Positions 1-7,661 of a stretch of DNA of 64,000 nucleotides are shown in pieces; position 1 is the first letter of the stretch; every line of letters begins with the position of its first letter. The stretch covers positions 468,273 to 532,272 of the forward strand of contig NZ_JAKEDS010000001.1 in NCBI RefSeq assembly GCF_021462415.1, in the 5' to 3' direction. Below the pieces are notes generated by a model. It saw nothing but the letters and a program-made list of their open reading frames with translations. It made no database searches and was not told where the DNA came from. Source of the stretch: Rhodohalobacter sp. 614A. GTDB taxonomy: Bacteria > Bacteroidota > Rhodothermia > Balneolales > Balneolaceae. The position numbers and the translations under genes are program-made.

Positions 1-512
1 TCATAATCAACTTCGTCGAGCTGATCTCTATAAGGCTGTTTGGCAATTGCACTGATTTGTGAAATTGCATACCATGTGTCTGGTAATCCGTAATTGGAAT
101 CAGGTAATTTTAAAACCCGGCCAGGAGTGGCACTGGCAAGTGTGTTGTCATCCAATTCCGTCCAGTTTGCCCTCACCTTAATGGGAATATCAGAATTAAC
201 GTGATCTGCCCAAATGGCCATGGCAAATTCAAAAGCACCTTTCGCTTGTTGCGGCCATTGCTCTCCACTGCAAGAACTGGAAAAATCAACATCTAAAAGG
301 GTTTGTGTTTTAGCTTTTATCCTGTCCCTCACTTCAGGATTGGACTGAACAAAAAAGTGAGCATCGACGTCGGTTGCAGGAAGGTTACAAACATGCCTGC
401 TGTGGGCTTCATCAATAAAATTTAAGGGATGATTTCCGGCATCCTGGGCAGACATATTATGAATGGACAGAAGCCCTATCAGAAGGGTTAGAAAAAATAA
501 TTTCCTGAACAT
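1..512 (-). CDS. Secreted metalloprotease-like protein, partial (C-terminus beyond left edge)
   Basis: The frame opens at ATG 512 on the minus strand and stays open to the left edge, so only about 170 N-terminal residues are visible. It begins with a Sec signal peptide (MFRKLFFLTLLIGLLS, cleavage probably near MSAQ). The rest aligns with the N-terminal region of the metalloprotease at 1240-3438. Both have a VCxLxxTDVxAH stretch, then a Cys-rich WPxxAKxAFExAxxIW segment, then a block ending in xIPIxxxAxW. This makes the two genes tandem paralogs separated only by tspO. The zinc-binding helix seen in the paralog lies outside the window here, so catalysis cannot be judged. Paralogy is seen directly; protease function is inferred. 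Confidence 0.8.
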   Translation of the reverse strand, partial: MFRKLFFLTLLIGLLSIHNMSAQDAGNHPLNFIDEAHSRHVCNLPATDVDAHFFVQSNPEVRDRIKAKTQTLLDVDFSSSCSGEQWPQQAKGAFEFAMAIWADHVNSDIPIKVRANWTELDDNTLASATPGRVLKLPDSNYGLPDTWYAISQISAIAKQPYRDQLDEVDY

Positions 513-736
513 AAAAAGTAGAATCAAAAATGTGCAGTTAAGTAGAAAACGTCTTGATGCTTCTGAAAATTAAAGACCTTGTGATGTTACAAGATTTTCA
601 CTCGAAAGTCAGAATTTTTTGAAAAAAATAACTTTTCCAAACGAAACAAAAGGCCTTTAAGTTTTTTAAATGGCGATGATTAAGAACTCATCACCAACTG
701 TGTGATCACTGAATGAAAACACCTTTTTGAGTTGAT

Positions 737-1234
737 ATGAATTCTCAGGTAAGCCGAACCACAACTTCATCAATCGTTGGATTAATCCTGTGGATTGGAC
801 TATGCTTTTTAGTTGCGTGGACCGGCGCCAGGGTATCTCCGGGAATTGCACCTTCGGAATGGTACAACGCTTTAAACAAACCGGGCTGGAATCCTCCCAA
901 CTGGGTTTTTGGGCCGGTATGGACGCTGCTTTATACGTTAATGGGAATCGCAGCCTGGAGAATCTGGAATAAATTTGGATTCCGTGAGGCGAGACCAGCC
1001 CTCGTCCTTTTCCTGCTTCAGTTGGGACTGAATGGATTATGGTCTCAACTTTTTTTTAGACTGCAATCTCCCGGATGGGCATTTATAGAGATTTTCTTTC
1101 TTTTGGCAGCTATTATCATCACAAGCTACCTCTTTTCAAAAAAAGACAAATGGGCGTTTGGGTTGATGGTGCCATATATTCTTTGGGTCAGTTTTGCGGC
1201 CTGCCTGAACGGCACCATCTGGTGGATAAATTAA
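737..1234 (+). CDS. tspO: TspO/MBR family tryptophan-rich membrane protein
   Basis: 165 residues, the usual TspO length, with five predicted membrane helices. The family signature is clear: a KPGWNPPNWVFGPVWTLLY segment near residues 47-65, many tryptophans, and a WSQLFFRLQSPGWAF segment before helix 4. TspO proteins bind porphyrins and other tetrapyrroles or sterol-like ligands in the membrane and are linked to tetrapyrrole handling and stress. The gene is transcribed toward the metalloprotease gene and ends only 5 bp before that gene's stop. It starts at ATG 737, in a divergent arrangement with the partial gene at the left edge. No partner for tetrapyrrole synthesis is adjacent. The family call is firm; the ligand is unknown. 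Confidence 0.93.
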   Translation: MNSQVSRTTTSSIVGLILWIGLCFLVAWTGARVSPGIAPSEWYNALNKPGWNPPNWVFGPVWTLLYTLMGIAAWRIWNKFGFREARPALVLFLLQLGLNGLWSQLFFRLQSPGWAFIEIFFLLAAIIITSYLFSKKDKWAFGLMVPYILWVSFAACLNGTIWWIN

Positions 1235-1239
1235 ACGGA

Positions 1240-3438
1240 CTATTTGATAATTGCCATCTTTTGCACCTCCATAAAATCGCCGGCAACAATTCGGAGGAAG
1301 TACGTTCCAGAGGCTAAGCTTGCAGCCTGCAATTGTTCGAAATACACACCCGCAGCCCGCTCCTCATCAATTAAAACAGAAACTCTTCTGCCTACCGAAT
1401 CAAAAACATCCAGAGTAACATCAACATTTTGTGATAACTGGAAACGAACGGTTGTCGAAGAATTGAACGGGTTTGGATAATTCTGGGCAATGGCCGTTTC
1501 CCTTACAACTGTTGTAAATTGGTTTACTTCGCTCCAATCACTCTCCCCGCCAATATTGGTCGCTTTAACTCGCCAATAATAAATTGTTGCGGGATCAATC
1601 GGATCACTGAGTGTGAACATTGGATCTGAACTGGTTCGTTGAATCACTCCGTCTGAAAAAAAGATTTCATCCTGGGATATCTGGATGATGTACTCGGAAG
1701 CGCGTTCACTTTCAGACCAGCTAAAAGTAGCCGTGGTTGAAACCTGATTTTCATTCTCTGATGGCGAAATGAGTAACACCGGATCGGGTTTTTCTATAAT
1801 TGTTGTAAACGTTCGAACCTCGCTCCAACCGCCGGAACCAGATGAATTTAAGCCTCTGACACGCCAATAATACACTGTTGAAAAATCTAAAAAGCCTGTA
1901 TTCAAAAATCGTGGTGGAGAAATGGTTTCATCAATAACAGGATTAGAGAAACCAGGATTTTCAGCTACCTGAATCTGGTATTCATCGGCCCTGCCAGACG
2001 GCTGCCATGTAAAAGAAAACCCGGGGCGCAGATTCGTTGCATTATCATCAGGAAGTGAAAGAGAAATTGCATCCGGCGGACTGTTAGTTGTTGTGAATCT
2101 GTATTTGGTGCTAAATTTGCTGGATCCCCCCGCGCTTAAAGCCTGTATCCGCCAAAAATAAAGAGTGTTATAATCCAGGTCTTGTTGAATATCGTAAGAA
2201 GTGCCCGTGACGACCTGGTCGATAAATGTATCCTCAAAATTGAAATCCGTAGCTACTTGTATCCGATAGTCAGCGGCACCTGCCACAGATTGCCACAATA
2301 ATGTAGGATTCAGGATGGACTCGAATGAGCCATTCGCAGGAAAAACCGGAAAAGGCCGGCTCAAAAATCCCTCATCCGGCAACAAATCAAGACAAGCTTC
2401 TCCTAATGGCCAACCGAAATCATCTAATAAGCCGCAAAAAATTGGCCCCGGACTATGAACAGCAAACTGAGCATCAAGAAATGGACGCATCAATGCATTT
2501 TGGGTGTTTCCGTATAATTGCTGATTTAAATGGGCATAACTTTGCCCTTGCGCAAACAGTGTCGGCGAATGAAGCTGAACCCTATTATCATCATACGCAA
2601 ATTCCGCCTGGGGACCATTAAAAAAAATGCCGCCAAACCTCCCTGTCAATGCATCATAAAGTAGTTCTGAAAAACGTGGATAAATATCCGAATTTATTAA
2701 CCGGTTGAATTCTCCGTCCAGAGTAAAGCGATCATACACCATTGGAAATTCTGACTGGCCAAAACCCCAATCCGCGATTTGCGAAGTTGTATTACCAATC
2801 ATACTGCCGGTAAACCCGATACCATGACCGATTTCGTGCAAGAAAACCGTAACAAAATCATACATGCCGGCCGGCGGATTTGCATCTGTTCCCATGTACC
2901 AGTCATCGAACTCGCAGTTTATGCTCATTGTCATGTCATAGTCAGTGTCGAGTTCAGTTACCAAATCACTTCCGATGATTGCACTGGCATTTGCGATAGT
3001 GTATAGTGTATTTGGGAAAAGATCACCCGATGCACTTGATGTTGTCTCAACAATAATTGGCGAAGTGCCTCCAAGAACGCCCTCTTCAAGTGGTGCCCAG
3101 GTTGCTTCAATACGAATGGGAACAGGGGTATTCAGATAAGCCTCCCAAATATCAGCGGCATATTCAAATGCTGCTTTTGCATCTTCTGGCCAGGAACCGC
3201 CACCGCAATTATTAAGATAAGTAACTTCAATTTGAGCCGTTGCAGCATTCGAAGCACGCTTCTGTCTTAAAACATCCGGTGCAAATTTATAATGAGCATT
3301 CACATCTGTTGGATGAAGAATACAAACGTCGGGCGAGTCTTCTATCACTTTAAAGGTTCTCTCTTGTCCAAAAACTGAAGCATGTATCAAAAACAAGATG
3401 AATAAAAGGGAAGCATATCTAAAAAAGGATAACTTCAT
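1240..3438 (-). CDS. Secreted metalloprotease-like protein with Fn3 repeats and T9SS-type sorting domain
   Basis: 732 residues. Order: signal peptide (1-24), Cys-containing N-domain, protease-like domain with HEIGHGIGFTG at 201-211, three fibronectin type III-like repeats (about 368-450, 460-550, 555-645, each with a YYWRVR or YFWRIQ core), and a C-terminal sorting domain (about 655-732) starting YPNPFNSSTTV. HExxH supplies two zinc ligands (His201, His205) and the catalytic Glu202. The metzincin Gly208 is present, but position 211, normally the third His or Asp ligand, is Gly. The protein should be exported and attached or released through a type IX-like route. It is a tandem paralog of the gene at 1-512. 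Activity is likely but not certain because of the third ligand. Confidence 0.85.
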   Translation of the reverse strand: MKLSFFRYASLLFILFLIHASVFGQERTFKVIEDSPDVCILHPTDVNAHYKFAPDVLRQKRASNAATAQIEVTYLNNCGGGSWPEDAKAAFEYAADIWEAYLNTPVPIRIEATWAPLEEGVLGGTSPIIVETTSSASGDLFPNTLYTIANASAIIGSDLVTELDTDYDMTMSINCEFDDWYMGTDANPPAGMYDFVTVFLHEIGHGIGFTGSMIGNTTSQIADWGFGQSEFPMVYDRFTLDGEFNRLINSDIYPRFSELLYDALTGRFGGIFFNGPQAEFAYDDNRVQLHSPTLFAQGQSYAHLNQQLYGNTQNALMRPFLDAQFAVHSPGPIFCGLLDDFGWPLGEACLDLLPDEGFLSRPFPVFPANGSFESILNPTLLWQSVAGAADYRIQVATDFNFEDTFIDQVVTGTSYDIQQDLDYNTLYFWRIQALSAGGSSKFSTKYRFTTTNSPPDAISLSLPDDNATNLRPGFSFTWQPSGRADEYQIQVAENPGFSNPVIDETISPPRFLNTGFLDFSTVYYWRVRGLNSSGSGGWSEVRTFTTIIEKPDPVLLISPSENENQVSTTATFSWSESERASEYIIQISQDEIFFSDGVIQRTSSDPMFTLSDPIDPATIYYWRVKATNIGGESDWSEVNQFTTVVRETAIAQNYPNPFNSSTTVRFQLSQNVDVTLDVFDSVGRRVSVLIDEERAAGVYFEQLQAASLASGTYFLRIVAGDFMEVQKMAIIK

Positions 3439-3559
3439 AGATTTTCATTGTGTTTAAAACTGAGATGAAGGCAGAATAAAATACACAATTCAATCTTAAG
3501 TTCTGCCGTGTGTACCTAAAACATAATCCCCAGCCGTGATACCCTTGGATATTTTCGGT

Positions 3560-4690
3560 TTATGAAAACCGATCCGCCAACCTGTTTATCAAATACCCGC
3601 TTTCTTTGAGGGCCTGGGATGCAAAGCTTCCAAAGAAATCAGTCACCGCCTCAAACTCTTTCACAAAACCTCTTTTATCATCTTCTTCAACCATTTTCAT
3701 CAAGTTCTTCTGATGATTAAAAAAGCGGAGGAGCAACTCACGGCGTTCTTTATTGGAAAAAACGATATCTGCATAAAGTTCTGCATCCTGGGCAAAAATC
3801 CGTCCGGTCATCATGAGTTCGGCCCGATAAATAGGGCTTGAGTACTCCAGAATTTCAGCCGGATTCAAATCATATTCCTTCATGAAAGAACCGTGCAAAA
3901 GTGCCACAAAATGGCGCAATCCTTGTACCAGGTGCATCACATGGTCGTGCTTTGCAGGGTCCGCATCAATAATTCGCAATCCCCAAAGCTTGCACTGCTC
4001 TTTGAACCATTCTGCTTTTTCGGAATCCCGTCCGGCACAAAATACCATTAACTGTTTCGAAAGATTGGGGACATCCGGTCCGTGCATGGGGTGAAGAGAA
4101 ATAACCGGCCCGCTGTGAGCATCCAACATGGCCTGCAACGGTTCGGATTTATTACTGGTAAAATCCGCCAGGATCGTTTCCGGTTTTAGTTTGGGTGCAA
4201 TTCTCTCGATTACATCTACAGTTACATGAATGGGCACTGTAATTATCACCAAATCAAGTTTTGGAGCCATCTCTTCAAGCTGGTACCAATTCCCTTTGTC
4301 GATACTGTAGGCTACATGGCCGCTATGTTCGGTAAATTTTCTGTAGAGGCTGCCCATTCCTCCTTCACCGCCAACGTACAAAATGTGTTTCGGTTCGGTG
4401 GTTGAGCGGGGAAATGTATCTGCCGATTGTGCCGCACGTGAGGCCGCCATGATCATCCGCAAAAAATCTTCTGCCCAATCAGGATCAAGATCTCTCGCTT
4501 TTGCTTTTTCACGAAAAACGTCGGTCTTTTCATGTTCGCGCCGTGCAACAAAAACCGGGAGCTGCTTTTCCACTTTTCGTTTCAAAACATCCTGCACAAC
4601 CTCTTTTCGTTGTTGTAACAGATCCAGAATCTGATCATCGATTTTATCGATTTTCTGTCTTTGTTCTTTTAGCTCTTTTTGATCAGGCAT
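3560..4690 (-). CDS. tyrA: Bifunctional chorismate mutase / prephenate dehydrogenase (T-protein)
   Basis: 376 residues, matching the length of the enterobacterial T-protein (373). Residues 1-90 form an AroQ-type chorismate mutase helix bundle (LLQQRKEVV, then K-rich helix and VARREHE). Residues 100-376 form the prephenate dehydrogenase, with an NAD-binding VGGEGGMG at 106-113, VPIHVT at 152-157, LHPMHGPD with His200 at the hydride-transfer position, and ALRHF- and SSPIYR-like motifs. The fused enzyme converts chorismate to prephenate and then to 4-hydroxyphenylpyruvate for tyrosine synthesis in the cytoplasm. The gene stands alone between longer intergenic gaps, with no other aromatic pathway gene nearby. 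The close match to the gammaproteobacterial fusion is odd for this lineage. Confidence 0.95.
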   Translation of the reverse strand: MPDQKELKEQRQKIDKIDDQILDLLQQRKEVVQDVLKRKVEKQLPVFVARREHEKTDVFREKAKARDLDPDWAEDFLRMIMAASRAAQSADTFPRSTTEPKHILYVGGEGGMGSLYRKFTEHSGHVAYSIDKGNWYQLEEMAPKLDLVIITVPIHVTVDVIERIAPKLKPETILADFTSNKSEPLQAMLDAHSGPVISLHPMHGPDVPNLSKQLMVFCAGRDSEKAEWFKEQCKLWGLRIIDADPAKHDHVMHLVQGLRHFVALLHGSFMKEYDLNPAEILEYSSPIYRAELMMTGRIFAQDAELYADIVFSNKERRELLLRFFNHQKNLMKMVEEDDKRGFVKEFEAVTDFFGSFASQALKESGYLINRLADRFS

Positions 4691-4866
4691 TTCAAATATA
4701 TAAAGTATCTATTCGCAGTTGTAAAAATGAACCATGAAAGTTAAAACTATCTGCGGGATATTAGTAGCAGATTCTTTTGGAAAGTGAATGGCACGGTGTA
4801 AAAAACATCCCTGTAACCATCTTTGGCGTGATGGAGTTGTTCTTTAGAATGCGTGTTGACTCAAGA

Positions 4867-6849
4867 TCAAATCCGCAATTCCAGCCGAAGCATATATCCA
4901 AATCCTTCTTCTGAACCGATTGGATGAGTTCTGTACTTTTGGTTGAAAAGATTGCTGAGCATAAATACAGTGCGAATTCTCTGCTGCCAAAACCATTTTG
5001 ATAAAACGAGATCTATATTTATACCTGCCGGAACTTCATTGCTAAAGGTAAATAAGCGATAGGGAAACTGCGGATGAAACGTTCGGTTTAGTTTCCCGTC
5101 CAGGCGGCGAAATTCATCCCAAACCGTTTTGGTTTGATACTGGATATTGAGCCGAATCTCCAAATCCGGTGATGGATTTAGAATTGTAGAATGGCGGAGC
5201 AAGTACTCCGGAATGGTTTTCCAATAACTTTTATAGGCTACATCGCCATCCAGCGTATGGGAATAGTGAATGCCAAATGTTTGACGGAATGAATCGGACC
5301 AGTTCAGTTCCGTATCCATAGAAAGTTTTAGCCGCTGACCTGATTGGTTATCAAACAAAAAATATGCCGTCGGCAACGTACTTAACTGAATGTAATACCG
5401 GGCATCCTGGAATGGAACATGAACGTTCAGATGATTGAGATATTCGGCTTTTAGATGAACACCAACCAGGTTTGAAAACTGAAGTTCATGACGGTTTGAT
5501 AGCGAATATAACCGGGTATTGGAGATATCATCCGTTACAAAGACATAAGAATCGAGACGGCTCATTATATCATATCCGCCACTAATCCACTCACTTATCG
5601 GGTTTGATACCTCCGGTAAAAGCTCGGAATAAGATCCTTCAAAAGAAGTTGTCCATCCTTTTATCAGATCAAACTCCAAGAAACCTCTTGCGCGAATCGG
5701 TTTTTGATCATCATGAAATGTGATTGCAGAATACGAGCCAAATCGCAGCCGGGAAGTTACATTTGTCAGTTGATCCACAAACAGATCCACAAACTGCTGA
5801 TCTTCTTCTGTTAAGCCGCTTGCTTTCGTTTCAACTTTTTGATACTCAGAACCGATGTCGAACCGAAATATTTTCCTATTCAAGAAGACAGAAATCCGGC
5901 CTGTTGTGGTTGTCTGCTTCCAGTCAAAGTCCTGATTAAATTGATTCCTCCGATATTCCGTAGCTTTATCTTTGTACTGGGCCATTGATCGAATTCCGAA
6001 TGAATTATTCAAAAAGAAAGATCCTGAAGCCGAATATTGCTCTGTGGTGAAATCTGTAGGAACCTCTCTTGCAAGCGGCTGAAAATAAAGAAACTCTTCA
6101 CTTTCCGAACGGATTCCATGGATTTTCAAATCCACACGATTACTTTGAATTCCGGTTTCAACAAGTCCCAGATGGGTGGTTGCCTCGGCATCCGGCCATC
6201 TTCCTTCAAGCGGAAAACCGATTAGATTTTTAATCCTGGTTTGTACATGTGGATTGATATTAAGATTCCTGTGTGTTCGCAGAACTCCTTTTGCGTACCA
6301 GTTGCCAAATTTTAGAGAAGCCCCGGCATCCACCCACGGGCCAAAACGCTCCACATTTGGAGTCACCTGTTGTTCATCAAAAACCCACGGACCGGGTTCA
6401 TCTGAATTATGCCCATATTGACCAGAAACAAATACCGATAACCCATTCTGAACCGGAACAGATTTCAGGTTTATCAATCCAGAAGAGTAATTAATTCCGG
6501 AGTACATCCCGATTCCGTCACTCATATCTACCTTTTGGATTTGGCCGAACGAAACCGGCAATAATTGTGAGAAGTTCATCCCAAAAAAAGTAGGATCAAA
6601 TGGAATGCCGTCAAGAATGTAGGTCGGCTGCGGACCATAGTATCCATAATAGCCGGAATTTACTTTGTACGACATCCGGTCGATGGAAAAGAAACTCCAA
6701 TCAGACTTCCATATCAGGTCTTCTGATCTCAAAACTATTTCCGTTTTAATAGAATCCTGACCCGTTTCTTCAACGACTGGTTTTGTAAGGCTTACTTCTG
6801 ATTCACTCTGAAGAAACAGCCCCATTAAAAAGAGAAGCGTTATCATCAT
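4867..6849 (-). CDS. TonB-dependent receptor-like outer membrane protein
   Basis: 660 residues. After a short hydrophobic N-terminus comes a compact plug-like segment (about 30-130) with the typical PTYILDGIPF and IxKVxMSxG...GLINLKS pattern. A long beta-barrel follows, and the protein ends in a NLFNQKYRTHP motif and an alternating strand finishing LRLELRI. These are hallmarks of the C-terminal barrel of TonB-dependent receptors. No carboxypeptidase-like N-domain and no clear TonB box are seen, and the plug is shorter than usual. Its start overlaps the stop of the upstream gene (6846-7445) by 4 bp as ATGA, so the two are probably co-translated. The substrate cannot be deduced. It could be a plugged transporter or a non-transporting relative. 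Confidence 0.75.
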   Translation of the reverse strand: MMITLLFLMGLFLQSESEVSLTKPVVEETGQDSIKTEIVLRSEDLIWKSDWSFFSIDRMSYKVNSGYYGYYGPQPTYILDGIPFDPTFFGMNFSQLLPVSFGQIQKVDMSDGIGMYSGINYSSGLINLKSVPVQNGLSVFVSGQYGHNSDEPGPWVFDEQQVTPNVERFGPWVDAGASLKFGNWYAKGVLRTHRNLNINPHVQTRIKNLIGFPLEGRWPDAEATTHLGLVETGIQSNRVDLKIHGIRSESEEFLYFQPLAREVPTDFTTEQYSASGSFFLNNSFGIRSMAQYKDKATEYRRNQFNQDFDWKQTTTTGRISVFLNRKIFRFDIGSEYQKVETKASGLTEEDQQFVDLFVDQLTNVTSRLRFGSYSAITFHDDQKPIRARGFLEFDLIKGWTTSFEGSYSELLPEVSNPISEWISGGYDIMSRLDSYVFVTDDISNTRLYSLSNRHELQFSNLVGVHLKAEYLNHLNVHVPFQDARYYIQLSTLPTAYFLFDNQSGQRLKLSMDTELNWSDSFRQTFGIHYSHTLDGDVAYKSYWKTIPEYLLRHSTILNPSPDLEIRLNIQYQTKTVWDEFRRLDGKLNRTFHPQFPYRLFTFSNEVPAGINIDLVLSKWFWQQRIRTVFMLSNLFNQKYRTHPIGSEEGFGYMLRLELRI

Positions 6850-7445
6850 TTAAAAAAATCTTTCAGTCCGTCTGTCGTGTTGAAGATCACAGAAAACCCG
6901 GCAGCACCAACCCATTCTGCGAACGAAATATGGTAGAGAGTTCTGTTGTAAGCGATTGATGTATAGAAGCCGAAGCGATCGTTAATCCGCCGTTGAATCC
7001 TGAATTGTAATTCGTAGGAAAACTCGCTTTCAGTTTTATTGAATCGGTATCCGTCCCCGTAAATTTTATCCTGATCATGAAAAGTAAATCGGTTTCCGAT
7101 GCGAACACCCGGCACTATGGACAAGTCTTTATCTTCCGATACAAAATACGTATAGTGCCAGCCTACGAAAAGAAATCCCGAATGGAAACCAGAGTTCTCA
7201 TAATCCATAGCGTTATATCGCATGTAGCGAATCCCCGTCTCAAGATTTCCAAAGTAGTAAGGGGTACTGATCTCCAGGCCGAATCCCGCTGTGGGCGACC
7301 AGTGTTTAAGAATGGTATTGCCGCCGAATATTCCGTTGCCGGTTGCTGTAAAGTTTAACTCGCTAAAACTCTCCTGTGAATATGCAGAGGTGATGGAACA
7401 GATAAAGAGCCATAAAAAAATTAAAGTGGAAACTTTTCGGATCAT
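6846..7445 (-). CDS. Putative outer membrane beta-barrel protein
   Basis: About 199 residues from ATG 7445. A TTG eight codons upstream (7469) would also be in frame, but ATG 7445 gives the cleaner signal peptide (MIRKVSTLIFLWLFICSITSAYSQ). The mature part has alternating aromatic/polar strands (GLEISTPYYFGNLETGIRYM, FSYELQFRIQRR), as in small eight-stranded barrels. It is not a family I can name. The gene overlaps the TonB-receptor-like gene by ATGA, which suggests a shared function in the same outer membrane complex or uptake route. Barrel nature is an inference from strand pattern. Confidence 0.6.
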   Translation of the reverse strand: MIRKVSTLIFLWLFICSITSAYSQESFSELNFTATGNGIFGGNTILKHWSPTAGFGLEISTPYYFGNLETGIRYMRYNAMDYENSGFHSGFLFVGWHYTYFVSEDKDLSIVPGVRIGNRFTFHDQDKIYGDGYRFNKTESEFSYELQFRIQRRINDRFGFYTSIAYNRTLYHISFAEWVGAAGFSVIFNTTDGLKDFFK

Positions 7446-7532
7446 TCGTGAGGGTTTCTTCCGGATCAAACTGATTGGTTAATATCGACAACCGAACGAT
7501 TTGTTTCACGGATTAATTTCGACTCAAAAACA

Positions 7533-7564
7533 AAAAAGGCGTAAGTGGAGACTTACGCCTTTTT
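7533..7564 (-). terminator. Rho-independent terminator, bidirectional
   Basis: A 14-bp stem (arms 7533-7546 and 7551-7564, GC core GGCGTAAGT/ACTTACGCC) with a GGAG loop is flanked by an A-run and a T-run. It sits about 100 bp downstream of the 905-residue gene on the minus strand and would end that transcript. Confidence 0.85.
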
Positions 7565-7661
7565 ATAAAAAATTACACCTATCAAATTTGATCCGAAATC
7601 TCCGCTATAATACAACCGGAAAATGCCGGGCAAGCCTGTCTTTCGGCAGATAATCCACAAA

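Noticed and set aside
4693-4700. TATATTTG on the minus strand as tyrA promoter
   Set aside because: It lies 2 bp before the tyrA start codon, so transcription would begin inside the gene.
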